DNA of 53,504 nucleotides from assembly GCA_037442505.1 (NCBI GenBank), contig JBBIPZ010000017.1, positions 1 through 53,504 of the forward strand, read 5' to 3'. The position numbers and the translations under genes are program-made. The notes beneath the pieces were generated by a model. That model had not been told where the DNA came from and did no database searches. It was given only the letters and a program-made list of their open reading frames with translations. Positions 38,070-46,321 of the stretch are shown piece after piece (position 1 is the stretch's first letter; each line of letters begins with the position of its first letter). This stretch comes from JBBIPZ01 sp037442505 [NCBI: Deltaproteobacteria bacterium] (GTDB lineage: Bacteria > CALINM01).

Positions 38070-38107
38070 ATTATAATTTTAATTTTGCCACAATTAGATA
38101 AATTGTG
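38070..38107 (-). promoter_or_regulatory. Promoter and inverted-repeat operator of the cytochrome operon
   Basis: Perfect TATAAT at 38075-38070 (minus). The -35 position (38098-38093, TCTAAT) is poor and is covered by a perfect inverted repeat CACAATT-AGATA-AATTGTG at 38089-38107. A weak -35 replaced by a dyad suits an activated promoter, for example by a CRP/FNR-type regulator, though the half-sites do not match TGTGA or TTGAT exactly. Confidence 0.5.
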
Positions 38108-38180
38108 AAGCAATTTAATATTATTTTTTACAAAAGAAGTGTTTCAATGGGATTTTGAGTTAACAAAAGGTTAGAAAATG

Positions 38181-38257
38181 TGGCTGGGGTGGGAGGGATC
38201 GAACCTCCAGATACCAGAGTCAAAGTCTGGTGGCTTTGCCAATTCGCCTACACCCCA
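38181..38257 (-). tRNA. tRNA-Gln (anticodon TTG)
   Basis: Cloverleaf on the minus strand: acceptor TGGGGTG paired with CACCCCA, discriminator G, encoded CCA; anticodon arm CCAGA-CTTTGAC-TCTGG with TTG; T arm GGAGG-TTCGATC-CCTCC. The weak first pair U1-A72 is a known tRNA-Gln trait. Its first ten bases are also the last ten of ispE. GatCAB, which amidates Glu on this tRNA, lies upstream in the same direction. Confidence 0.95.
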
Positions 38258-39105
38258 ATTGTTTTTGATTTGAAAACTTTATAATTTAAAAAATTTGCTC
38301 TTGATTCTAAATAAACACGCTCTGCAAGAAATTCTTCCTCAAAAACACCAAACACCGCAGAGCCACTCCCGGTCATCATCGCCTTCAAAGCCCCTTTCTT
38401 TTCAAGAAAAGTTTTAATCTCTCCAACAACAGGATACTTAGCTAATACGGGCTTTTCAAGGTCATTGTGCATTATATTTAGCAGCAAATTTGTATCTATT
38501 TGTAAGTTTTTTATATTAATATCATCTTCCTTTTTTGTCAATGTCAATTTGAAATTTTCGTATGCCCATCTTGTAGATATGGAAAAATCTGGCACAATTA
38601 TCACAAAGTATAATGTCGGAAAGCGAAGAAAAGCAGTTACTTTCTCTCCTATACCCTCTACGAAAGCAGGTTTATTAAATAAAAAAAATGGCACATCTGC
38701 ACCAACATTGTTAGCAATCTCGATTATCAACTCATCAGTAAGATTAATTTTTAACACTCTTAACAAATAATTAATAAAAACAGCTGCATCACTACTACCT
38801 CCGCCCATACCACTGCCTATAGGAATGTTTTTCTCAACTTTTACTAAAAATTTTTGCGAAAATCTTATATGCTTTTTTAATAGTTCAAAGCCTTTTGCAA
38901 TTGTTGTTTTTTCTAAAGGGCAGTCTATGGGTATCGAGAACGTCTGGAAAATTTCTGCTTCCTGCGATGCCACTGTCTCGATGCTAACTACATCATATAT
39001 ATCAATTGGCACGTTTATCATGTTTAACAAATGGTAACCATTGTCTTTTCTGCCAACAATCTTAAGGTAAAGGTTAAGTTTTGCATTTGCTAACAAGCTA
39101 TCCAA
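38248..39105 (-). CDS. ispE: 4-diphosphocytidyl-2-C-methyl-D-erythritol kinase
   Basis: GHMP kinase between IspD and IspF in the MEP pathway. The ATP loop GSGMGGGSSDAAV, N-terminal AKLNLYLKIVGRKDNGYH and C-terminal MMTGSGSAVFGVF are intact. 285 residues. TTG start with GGAG seven bases ahead, next to the rlpA stop. The stop codon lies inside the tRNA-Gln acceptor stem, ten bases in. It sits far from ispD/ispF (about 33 kb within the window). Confidence 0.95.
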   Translation of the reverse strand: MDSLLANAKLNLYLKIVGRKDNGYHLLNMINVPIDIYDVVSIETVASQEAEIFQTFSIPIDCPLEKTTIAKGFELLKKHIRFSQKFLVKVEKNIPIGSGMGGGSSDAAVFINYLLRVLKINLTDELIIEIANNVGADVPFFLFNKPAFVEGIGEKVTAFLRFPTLYFVIIVPDFSISTRWAYENFKLTLTKKEDDINIKNLQIDTNLLLNIMHNDLEKPVLAKYPVVGEIKTFLEKKGALKAMMTGSGSAVFGVFEEEFLAERVYLESRANFLNYKVFKSKTIGV

Positions 39106-39106
39106 G

Positions 39107-39829
39107 TTAATCTCCGACTATAAATGTTTTCGCAAAACCTTTTTTTTTGAGTTTGCTACTATATTTTTCTGCATCTTCTATCTTCTTGAAACTACCAACT
39201 CTAACCCTATAAAAAAGTCCTTCTTTGCTTTGAAACTCAATGATCTTTACTTCAACATTTTCATCCATAAATGACTTTGCTAATCTTTCGGCATTTTCTT
39301 TAACCATAAACGCGCCCACCTGTATTCTGTAAAATGGTGCATCGTAGCTTTCCGGCTTTCTAAAACTAAGCTTATCGCCTTCATACACAGGATACCCAAG
39401 CACCTCTAACTCTACCATTGCTGTTCCTTTATTGAGGATATCAAGTTCTTTTGCAGCGGCATAAGAAAGGTCTATAATTCTGCCACTAACAAAAGGTCCC
39501 CTGTCGTTAAGACGCAAAATTACTTCCTTTTTGTTCTCAAGATTTTTTACCTTAACGAATAGCCCCAAAGGTAAAGTTTTGTGAGCAGCTGTATAATCAT
39601 ACATATTGTAAACTTCGCCAGTAGTCGTTAGTAAACCATGAAAATCCTCACCATACCACGAGGCAATCCCAACTTCTTTATAATCCGCTGCAGCTTCTGG
39701 CAAGATTGGATAGTATTTCTTGCCGAAACGCTCGTATGGTGTATAAAATGCAGTGGAATTTGGCTTCATTTCTTCTGCACGTACCAGGCTTCCCAGAACC
39801 AAGAAAAAGAAAAACATTCTTACAAACAT
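39107..39829 (-). CDS. rlpA: RlpA-family septal ring lytic transglycosylase/SPOR protein
   Basis: Exported protein with a double-psi beta-barrel RlpA domain (GIASWYGEDFHG, RLNDRGPFVSGRIIDLS with the catalytic-type aspartate and the conserved aspartate/arginine set) and a C-terminal SPOR domain (about 160-240; FYRIQVGAFMVKENAERLAK) that binds denuded glycan at the division site. I chose the ATG at 39829, which gives a proper signal peptide; a TTG at 39856 extends it by nine residues and the next ATG at 39817 is another option. 240 residues. Confidence 0.86.
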   Translation of the reverse strand: MFVRMFFFFLVLGSLVRAEEMKPNSTAFYTPYERFGKKYYPILPEAAADYKEVGIASWYGEDFHGLLTTTGEVYNMYDYTAAHKTLPLGLFVKVKNLENKKEVILRLNDRGPFVSGRIIDLSYAAAKELDILNKGTAMVELEVLGYPVYEGDKLSFRKPESYDAPFYRIQVGAFMVKENAERLAKSFMDENVEVKIIEFQSKEGLFYRVRVGSFKKIEDAEKYSSKLKKKGFAKTFIVGD

Positions 39830-39860
39830 ATAATACAGTTTACCAGATAGTGACAATAAA

Positions 39861-40508
39861 CTAAATTACTATTTCGGATTTTGAATATATGTGGGCAAGT
39901 CGCAAAGGATCGGGCAGACGGTATTTTGTGACAGCGTTCATTACAATTGACACTGAAGATGATATATCAACAAGATTGCCTGGTGAAACAAAAACAGGCT
40001 TTGTATTTTGTTTTGTCCTTACTACTGCACCTACAGCCTTTCCATCGACATATAAGAGGGCATAATCACCTTTTTGATTGCCTACCTCACCATATTCGCC
40101 TATCAATCTTTTTTTCGCACAACCTATTGTTGGAAAATCAAGCTTAACACCAAGATGCGATGCAAAACCTAATCCTTTTGGATGAGCAATCCCTTGCCCA
40201 TCTACCATAATAACATCAAACTTAGACTTTATTTTTGCAATAGACAATAAAGTGGTCGGAAGCTCTCTGTAAGAAAGATATCCCGGAATATATGGAAAAT
40301 CAGCAGAGCCTTTTTCTGAGGCAAACTCAACTATTTCTTTGTTCTTAATATCGTAAAGTAATGCGATAGAAATTATTGTTCTGGTATCTTTTATATAAGA
40401 TGAGTCTATACCAAGAATAAATCTAACATCGGTATTAAAAGATTTTATAAGCAGCCTTTTCTTAAGACTTTCTTGCTGTTTTGAAAGCTCCTTTAAATCG
40501 ATTTTCAT
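39861..40508 (-). CDS. nfi: Endonuclease V (deoxyinosine endonuclease)
   Basis: Cuts DNA next to deoxyinosine. Conserved features: GIDSSYIKD with the first catalytic aspartate, PYIPGYLSYRELP (the wedge loop), DGQGIAHPKGLG with the second aspartate, and GCAKKRLIGEY. 215 residues from the ATG at 40508, which overlaps the amrS stop (ATGA); a longer in-frame start was rejected for that reason. Belongs to the repair genes of the window. Confidence 0.94.
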   Translation of the reverse strand: MKIDLKELSKQQESLKKRLLIKSFNTDVRFILGIDSSYIKDTRTIISIALLYDIKNKEIVEFASEKGSADFPYIPGYLSYRELPTTLLSIAKIKSKFDVIMVDGQGIAHPKGLGFASHLGVKLDFPTIGCAKKRLIGEYGEVGNQKGDYALLYVDGKAVGAVVRTKQNTKPVFVSPGNLVDISSSVSIVMNAVTKYRLPDPLRLAHIYSKSEIVI

Positions 40509-41515
40509 ACAAATAGACCGGAAATTTTTTCCCCACAAAACCCACAGTTACCAGCTTTAAGATTGAGCTGTTTAATTCTAAATCCTGACCTTTCAATAAC
40601 AATCTTGTTACACTTTGGGCAGAATGTTGATTCACCTTTTTCTCCCGGGATATTACCGGTATAAACATAAAATAATCCTTCGTTCTTACCTATTTCCCAT
40701 GCTCTTCTAAGCGTTTTTACAGATGTTGGGGGCGCATCAAGAAGCTTGTAGGTAGGATAGAATGCCGTTACATGCCAGGGAGTATCTTGTGAAAGTTCAT
40801 TTTTTATAAAACTCGCTATATCTTTAAGTTCTTCATTACTGTCATTGTAGTTTGGTATTACAAGGGTGGTTACTTCTATCCAGATGTTAAGCTTTTTGTA
40901 AAGTTTCAATGTGTCAAGCACACCCTGTAGCTTTGCCCCACAAACCTTTTTGTAAAATTCTTCTCTAAAACCTTTTAAGTCTACATTTGCTGCATCAAGG
41001 TAAGGTTTAATGTCTTTTAAAGGGATATCTTCAGTGTAGCCATTTGTTACGAAAACGTTGTAAAGTCCCCTCTCTTTAGCTAACTTTGCAGTATCAAAGG
41101 CATATTCAAAAAAAATGGTTGGTTCTGTATAAGTGTAAGCAATGCTTTTCGCTTTTATCTCAATTGCATCTTTAATAACTTCCTCTGGCAGGTAATGTTC
41201 GCCAAGTATTAAATTGTCTTCCTTGGGCATCTGAGAAATATCATAGTTTTGGCAGTACAGGCATCTAAAATTACATCCAACGGCAGCTATCGAATAAGAT
41301 GTTGACCCAGGGAAAAAATTAAAAAGAGGTTTTTTTTCTATCGGATCCAAATGTTTTGCAATAGCCTTTGCATAGTTAAGAGAAAACAAATTACCACTAA
41401 TGTTCTTCCTTACACCACAAATGCCAAATTTATTATCTTTAATTACACAATGGTGTCTGCATAAAAAACATTGAACAGAATCGTCCCGTTTTTCAAAATA
41501 TAGTGCCTGTTTCAT
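40505..41515 (-). CDS. amrS: AmmeMemoRadiSam system radical SAM enzyme AmrS
   Basis: Radical SAM protein with the cluster motif CNFRCLYCQNYD (Cys at CxxxCxxC spacing), preceded by a CFLCRHHC cysteine region and followed by a zinc-type CPKC...CGFCGE tail, the usual AmrS layout. 336 residues. The partners MEMO1 and AMMECR1 homologues are not in this window. The GGGGGGAT ribosome-binding site lies inside the end of the permease gene, overlapping it by 23 bases. Function of the system is unresolved. Confidence 0.9.
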   Translation of the reverse strand: MKQALYFEKRDDSVQCFLCRHHCVIKDNKFGICGVRKNISGNLFSLNYAKAIAKHLDPIEKKPLFNFFPGSTSYSIAAVGCNFRCLYCQNYDISQMPKEDNLILGEHYLPEEVIKDAIEIKAKSIAYTYTEPTIFFEYAFDTAKLAKERGLYNVFVTNGYTEDIPLKDIKPYLDAANVDLKGFREEFYKKVCGAKLQGVLDTLKLYKKLNIWIEVTTLVIPNYNDSNEELKDIASFIKNELSQDTPWHVTAFYPTYKLLDAPPTSVKTLRRAWEIGKNEGLFYVYTGNIPGEKGESTFCPKCNKIVIERSGFRIKQLNLKAGNCGFCGEKISGLFV

Positions 41516-42581
41516 CTTTATCCCCCCTTTCGAGTAATCCTAACCTATAGTCCCGGTAGAAGAGACAACAACCAATAAATGCAGAAATAATTACAGGGCC
41601 TAAAAATATGCCTATAAAGCCAAAAGCCTTAATCCCTCCAAAAAGACTGAAGAATGTAAGTAGTAAATGTAGCGATAGGTACTGATGAAGGAAAATCGGT
41701 CTTACAAAATTGTCAACGGTACTGATGAAAAGGAGACCTACTACGATAACAAGAATGCCTTTCAAGATAAAACCTTTGATTAACAAAAAAATCGCAAGTG
41801 GCAACCAGACGATGGCGCTTCCAACTACTGGAATAAGAGACGACACAGCTGTCAGTACACCAAGGATAAGAGAAGATTTAATTCCAATAAAATAAAAGGC
41901 TATAAATGCAATTAATCCCTGTGCAAAGGCTGTCAAAAGCACGCCTAAAAACGTCACGTAAACAACTTTTTTTAGATTTTCAAAGTAGAATTGTAATTCT
42001 TCATTTGAAAGTGGTATCAAATTTTTCAAAAGCGCGGAAAAAATTTTTCCATCTTTCAACATAAAAAATGTAGTGAACAAAGTAATAAAAAAGCTGAAAA
42101 ATGCAGATGGTATTTGTATCAAAATCCCTTCCGACCTAGAAATTACTAACAAGCTGAACTCTTTAAGCTTTTCTTTGACAACATATGCGATATCCACTCT
42201 CTGGACATTAAGGGTATCTGTTATTCGATTAGCAAAATCCTGAAGTGTCTTGTTTTCTAAAATGTTATAAATGTCCAGAGATTTGTCATGCATTAAGTTT
42301 TGAGCAAAATCGATAGTTTCAGAAACAATCAAGGTTATAAGAAACGCTCCGGGGATTATTACAAGAAAAATAATGATAACCATCGTCAAAGATGCAGACA
42401 AAGTCTCTCTATTCTTTGTTAACTTTAGGATTAATTTATGTAACGGGGAAAAAATTACGGTAAGTATTCCAGCCCACAAAATTGGGTAAACGAAAGGATT
42501 GATTACCTTGTAAATAAAATAAAAGAGAGCTAAATAAAGCCCCCACAACAGGATCAAACCAATCGGTTTTGACTGTGACAT
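41493..42581 (-). CDS. AI-2E family permease-like transporter
   Basis: Membrane protein with about eight hydrophobic segments: two early (about 10-45), one at ~65-90, then after a soluble stretch (95-145) a group at ~160-185 and 215-340. Matches the PerM/TqsA-like (UPF0118) family by pattern, such as GVLTAVSSLIPVVGSAIVWLP. I chose the ATG at 42581: an upstream TTG frame would start in the preceding gene. A possible promoter (42595-42623) sits inside the end of the exoribonuclease gene. The substrate is unknown; family members have been linked to signal export and ion stress. Confidence 0.85.
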   Translation of the reverse strand: MSQSKPIGLILLWGLYLALFYFIYKVINPFVYPILWAGILTVIFSPLHKLILKLTKNRETLSASLTMVIIIFLVIIPGAFLITLIVSETIDFAQNLMHDKSLDIYNILENKTLQDFANRITDTLNVQRVDIAYVVKEKLKEFSLLVISRSEGILIQIPSAFFSFFITLFTTFFMLKDGKIFSALLKNLIPLSNEELQFYFENLKKVVYVTFLGVLLTAFAQGLIAFIAFYFIGIKSSLILGVLTAVSSLIPVVGSAIVWLPLAIFLLIKGFILKGILVIVVGLLFISTVDNFVRPIFLHQYLSLHLLLTFFSLFGGIKAFGFIGIFLGPVIISAFIGCCLFYRDYRLGLLERGDKDETGTIF

Positions 42582-42594
42582 AGTATACGTTCTG

Positions 42595-42623
42595 ATTTTA
42601 CTCTTTATCTTGAAAGAGGTCAA
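42595..42623 (-). promoter_or_regulatory. Possible internal promoter before the AI-2E-type gene
   Basis: On the minus strand TTGACC (42623-42618), 17 bases, TAAAAT (42600-42595). It lies across the end of the exoribonuclease coding region; the ATG at 42581 is 13 bases past the -10 without a ribosome-binding site. Confidence 0.4.
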
Positions 42624-43668
42624 AACTAAAATTTTTTAAGACGGGATTAAACGTCTTGCTTTTTTGTTTTTCTGTTTTTTCCACATTTAAATTAAGGCTT
42701 TTTTCCTTTGTTTGTGGCTTTACTTTGTATAACTGCCTATCAAAAGCCTTTACTATCGACGTCCAGTCACCATTCTGAACGTCTTTTTCTACAGCTAATA
42801 AAAAACCATTAATTTTAGCATCAAGATTATCAAGAAAATGTATCACAAGAGCTTCTAAGGTTTTTGGTTTTTTAGGAGAGCCAAACTCATACTCACCATG
42901 GTGACTTATTAAAATGTGTCTTAAAATATTTAAAAGTTGTGGTGGAAAATCAGGAATCTCTGATGATTTTTTTACAAGAAGCTCATCTGCAAGAATTATA
43001 TGTCCAAGAAGTCTTCCTTCGTCTGTATAGTTTGTAGCGAAAGAAAAAGAAAGTTCTTTGATTTTTCCTATATCATGAAACAATGCAGAGAAAATAAGAA
43101 CATCACGATTGAGTATATCCTTATAAAAACTGTAAACAAGTTCCGCCAGTTTTGCAACGTTAACCGTGTGCTCTAAAAGCCCCCCCTTATAAGCATGATG
43201 AAGGCTTTTTGCTGCGGGAAAAAATCTTAGTTTTTCCTGAATAGAGTTGTCTTCAACAAAAACATTTGTAAACAAACGACTTATAAAAGGATCTTTGATT
43301 TTTTTCCCGATGTTTAAAAACTCCTGCCATAACAGATTTAAATCTTTTCCAGATTCTGGCACAAAATCGTCCATGTTTATACTTGTTGTATCAGTAATTT
43401 TCTTTATATCCCCTATCACAAGCTGCGCAATACCCTGATATAACTGAACACTGCCTTTTACTTGAATAAAGTCGTCCTTTTCAAACACGCCATTTAATAC
43501 GTCAACCTTATCCCAGACCTTGCCATCAATGACACCAGTTTTATCCGAAAGCTTTAGAGACAGGTAAGGCTTCCCTGTTTTTCCCGTTGCAAGCACCTTT
43601 TCGCTAACAAAAAAAACTTCTTGCAGCTGTTCACCCTCTTTTAATTCTGAAATAAATTTTTTACTCAT
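42598..43668 (-). CDS. 3'-5' exoribonuclease, YhaM type (OB plus HD domain)
   Basis: N-terminal OB-fold (about 10-95, LKLSDKTGVIDGKVWDKV) and C-terminal HD hydrolase (HHAYKGGLLEHTVNVAKLA with FHDIGKIKELSF and the late His/Asp ISHHGEYEFGSPK). This arrangement is that of YhaM/CBF1-like enzymes, which degrade single-stranded RNA or DNA from the 3' end. 356 residues. The ATG follows the FAD gene stop by four bases with AGGATAGG near. Tail of about 40 Lys-rich residues. Confidence 0.88.
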   Translation of the reverse strand: MSKKFISELKEGEQLQEVFFVSEKVLATGKTGKPYLSLKLSDKTGVIDGKVWDKVDVLNGVFEKDDFIQVKGSVQLYQGIAQLVIGDIKKITDTTSINMDDFVPESGKDLNLLWQEFLNIGKKIKDPFISRLFTNVFVEDNSIQEKLRFFPAAKSLHHAYKGGLLEHTVNVAKLAELVYSFYKDILNRDVLIFSALFHDIGKIKELSFSFATNYTDEGRLLGHIILADELLVKKSSEIPDFPPQLLNILRHILISHHGEYEFGSPKKPKTLEALVIHFLDNLDAKINGFLLAVEKDVQNGDWTSIVKAFDRQLYKVKPQTKEKSLNLNVEKTEKQKSKTFNPVLKNFSFDLFQDKE

Positions 43669-43672
43669 ACAC

Positions 43673-45229
43673 CTATCCTAACTCTTTTATTTTTTCTGCT
43701 ACTTTTAGACCATCTATAGCTGAAGTAATAATACCACCAGAATAACCAGCACCTTCGCCGCATGGAAATAATCTTTTGACATTAACTGACATCAAATTTT
43801 CATCTCTCGTAATTCTATATGGCGATGATGTTCTTGTCTCCGGTGCAATAAGAACAGCTTCTTCACTAACTATACCTTTAAGATGCCTGTCAAACTCAAT
43901 CAATGCCTCTCGAAAAAATAAATACATATCGCTATAAAACTCCCAAATTGGATACGGTTTTACGTTAAAAGGAAAAGATGTATTTAAGTTTTGAGTATGA
44001 ACGATTTTTTTATTAATAAAATCTATAACCGTTGCTGCTGGTGCATCATAGCTACTTCCACCATATTCAAACGCCTGCTTTTCAATCTTTTCCTGTAATA
44101 AAACACCGCCTAATTTTTCATTATGCCATAAGTTTGGATTATAAGAAACAACAATCGCAGCATTACCGAAAATACCATCTCTTTTATAGTAACTCATGCC
44201 ATTCAGTACAAGATGATTCCTTGAAGAACATGCAGGCACAATCATGCCACCAGGGCACATACAAAATGTATAAACTGATAGGTTTACCTCAGGAAAATAT
44301 TTAGTAAAGAAAAATTCTGCCGGTGGCAAAAGATTGTGTTTTTTTCCATACATCGCAAAGTTTATAATGCTTTGTGGGAGCTCTAACCTATATCCCATGG
44401 CAAAACCTTTCGGTTCAATAACTACTCCCCTGCCAGACAACATACGCAAAGTATCTCTTGCACTATATCCAGTTGCTATAACAACAAAATCTGCATTAAT
44501 CTCATCTTTGCTTGTTTTAATACCTTTCAAGACTCCCTCTTCAATAATTAAATCATCTAAACGCTCTTCAAACCTTGTTTCAACTCCTAAATCCTGTAAT
44601 TTCTTTCTCAAATTAATAATTACTCTACGAAGTCTATCTGTGCCAATATGTGGCTTAGAAAGGTAGGCAATTTCTTCTGGCGCCCCTGCTTTGATGAACT
44701 CATCAATAACAAATTGATAATAAGGATGTTTGGTGCGAGCTGTCAGTTTGCCATCAGAGAAAGTTCCTGCACCACCTTCGCCAAACTGAATATTTGACTC
44801 TTCATTTAAAAGTCGGGTTTTTAAAAACTGTTCAACATCCATGACTCTTTTTTCTATCGGTTTGCCACGTTCAACAATAATACACCTTATTCCAGAAAGT
44901 GCTAAACTTAAAGCGCAAAATATCCCTGCTGGTCCCATTCCTACGACTATAACCTTTTTCTTATTAGAGACAGAGGCGATATGAAGCGTTGAAAAGTTGC
45001 TCGAGCTGACTTTTACAACATCAGTCAAATTATGTTTACTTATATCAACAGATGTGTCAAAAAGTATCCTGTAGATCCAGACAATCCTGTTTTTGTTCCT
45101 TGCATCAAGCGATTTTTTCAGTATCTTAAAGTATTTAAAATCAGTTTTTGAAATTGCAAGTTTTCTTGCAAGCAAATCCTTTATGTTTTGCTTTTGAGTT
45201 ACAGGTATGGGAATTTCGACTTGATACAT
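43673..45229 (-). CDS. FAD-dependent dehydrogenase (COG2509-like)
   Basis: Large flavoprotein of unknown substrate. Dinucleotide fold at residue ~90 (VVGMGPAGIFCALSLALSG), an N-terminal ~85 residue region of its own, and FAD-contact motifs EGGAGTFSDGKLTARTKHP and FPCGEGAGYSGGIITSA. No transmembrane segment. 518 residues. Probably a cytosolic oxidoreductase; the N-terminal region could be a nucleic-acid or partner-binding module, but this is a guess. Confidence 0.85.
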   Translation of the reverse strand: MYQVEIPIPVTQKQNIKDLLARKLAISKTDFKYFKILKKSLDARNKNRIVWIYRILFDTSVDISKHNLTDVVKVSSSNFSTLHIASVSNKKKVIVVGMGPAGIFCALSLALSGIRCIIVERGKPIEKRVMDVEQFLKTRLLNEESNIQFGEGGAGTFSDGKLTARTKHPYYQFVIDEFIKAGAPEEIAYLSKPHIGTDRLRRVIINLRKKLQDLGVETRFEERLDDLIIEEGVLKGIKTSKDEINADFVVIATGYSARDTLRMLSGRGVVIEPKGFAMGYRLELPQSIINFAMYGKKHNLLPPAEFFFTKYFPEVNLSVYTFCMCPGGMIVPACSSRNHLVLNGMSYYKRDGIFGNAAIVVSYNPNLWHNEKLGGVLLQEKIEKQAFEYGGSSYDAPAATVIDFINKKIVHTQNLNTSFPFNVKPYPIWEFYSDMYLFFREALIEFDRHLKGIVSEEAVLIAPETRTSSPYRITRDENLMSVNVKRLFPCGEGAGYSGGIITSAIDGLKVAEKIKELG

Positions 45230-45232
45230 AAA

Positions 45233-46315
45233 TCAATGCATTGGAAAGTAAATTTTTAAATTTAACTCTCCTGATTTGAATAAAGATACGTCTAACCTAC
45301 CGTTTATTTCTTTCAGGTTTAAAACAGCCCTTGCTAAACCAGCCCCATCTTTATAATGAATATCAAAAAATTTAAGCGTATTATCACACCCATCAACAAT
45401 TCCGCTCTGATAAAACTCCAAAAAATACTCCTGCTGGTGACTTGACAAACTAATTTCCAGCGCGCCGTGTATTGGTATGCAACCAATTAAAATTGTTAGA
45501 ATATCTTTAATTATTATGTGAAACTTTCCCTTTTTCCCATTGTAAAGAGGAAGCTTTTTAGCAAAATCGGTTTTAATATACACATCTTTTTCTTTAATCG
45601 TTTTTTTCAGATCTGTTAATACATCCCTGATACAGTTTTTTATTGAAAATGCCTCTTCTTTCTGAAACTCCTCAGGATGTTTAAGTATATCGAGATCTCT
45701 CTTTATTAAATCAATCTTTCTTTTAATCGACTGAAAACATTGAGTCCTGTTTTCTTTGTCAATATAGCCTTTTTCAAGCAACTCAACATTAGTAGATATT
45801 GTCTGGAGTGCGTTTTTGATATTATGAGAAAGCATTGACAAAAGGCTCTTTAAGCTTTCAGCCTTTTCCGTATAGATTAATGATGTCATATTAGAACTAA
45901 CAGTTTTATCACATTTTAAGTGAGAATTGCTGATTTTGTTTGAAAAATATTGTTTCATTTTGATTATTTTGTTTAATTTTTCTATCACTTCATCAATGCT
46001 GAACGGTTTTTTTATTGTATCGACAATATTTTCAGGCAAATTTTCTTTAAACTGGTCAATATCTGCAGCAGTAAAAAGTATAACTGGTATTTGTATGTTC
46101 CTCTCGTAAATACGTCTGGCAAGAGAGATACCATCTACCTCAGGAAGATAGTAATCCATCAAGATTATGTCAAAATTAGAGTTTTTTTCTAACTCCTTTA
46201 GTGTCTCATTATAATTGATAGCTTTAGTAACACCAAAACCTGCCATCCCAAGTGAAAGCGAAATCAGATTTAGTATGTCAAAATCATCTTCTACAATAAG
46301 TATATTTTTATTCAA
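45233..46315 (-). CDS. Receiver-histidine-kinase-like hybrid with degenerate ATPase domain
   Basis: Signalling protein of 360 residues. A receiver domain (1-118) has D11-type acidic pocket EDD, phosphorylation site D54, T82 and K103. It is followed by a helical dimerisation-like region with an H-box-like LSMLSHNIKNALQ (H164). The last ~130 residues match a HATPase_c fold poorly: the N-box asparagine is missing (HIIIKDILTILIGC), while the G1-like DGAGLARAV (323-331) is kept. TTG start six bases after the MCP stop. Could be a phosphotransfer or sensor protein rather than a working kinase. Confidence 0.8.
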   Translation of the reverse strand: MNKNILIVEDDFDILNLISLSLGMAGFGVTKAINYNETLKELEKNSNFDIILMDYYLPEVDGISLARRIYERNIQIPVILFTAADIDQFKENLPENIVDTIKKPFSIDEVIEKLNKIIKMKQYFSNKISNSHLKCDKTVSSNMTSLIYTEKAESLKSLLSMLSHNIKNALQTISTNVELLEKGYIDKENRTQCFQSIKRKIDLIKRDLDILKHPEEFQKEEAFSIKNCIRDVLTDLKKTIKEKDVYIKTDFAKKLPLYNGKKGKFHIIIKDILTILIGCIPIHGALEISLSSHQQEYFLEFYQSGIVDGCDNTLKFFDIHYKDGAGLARAVLNLKEINGRLDVSLFKSGELNLKIYFPMH

Positions 46316-46321
46316 AACAAT

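Noticed and set aside
42582-42587. TATACT next to the AI-2E-type start as a -10
   Set aside because: It touches the ATG and has no -35 at normal spacing; the pair at 42595-42623 is better.
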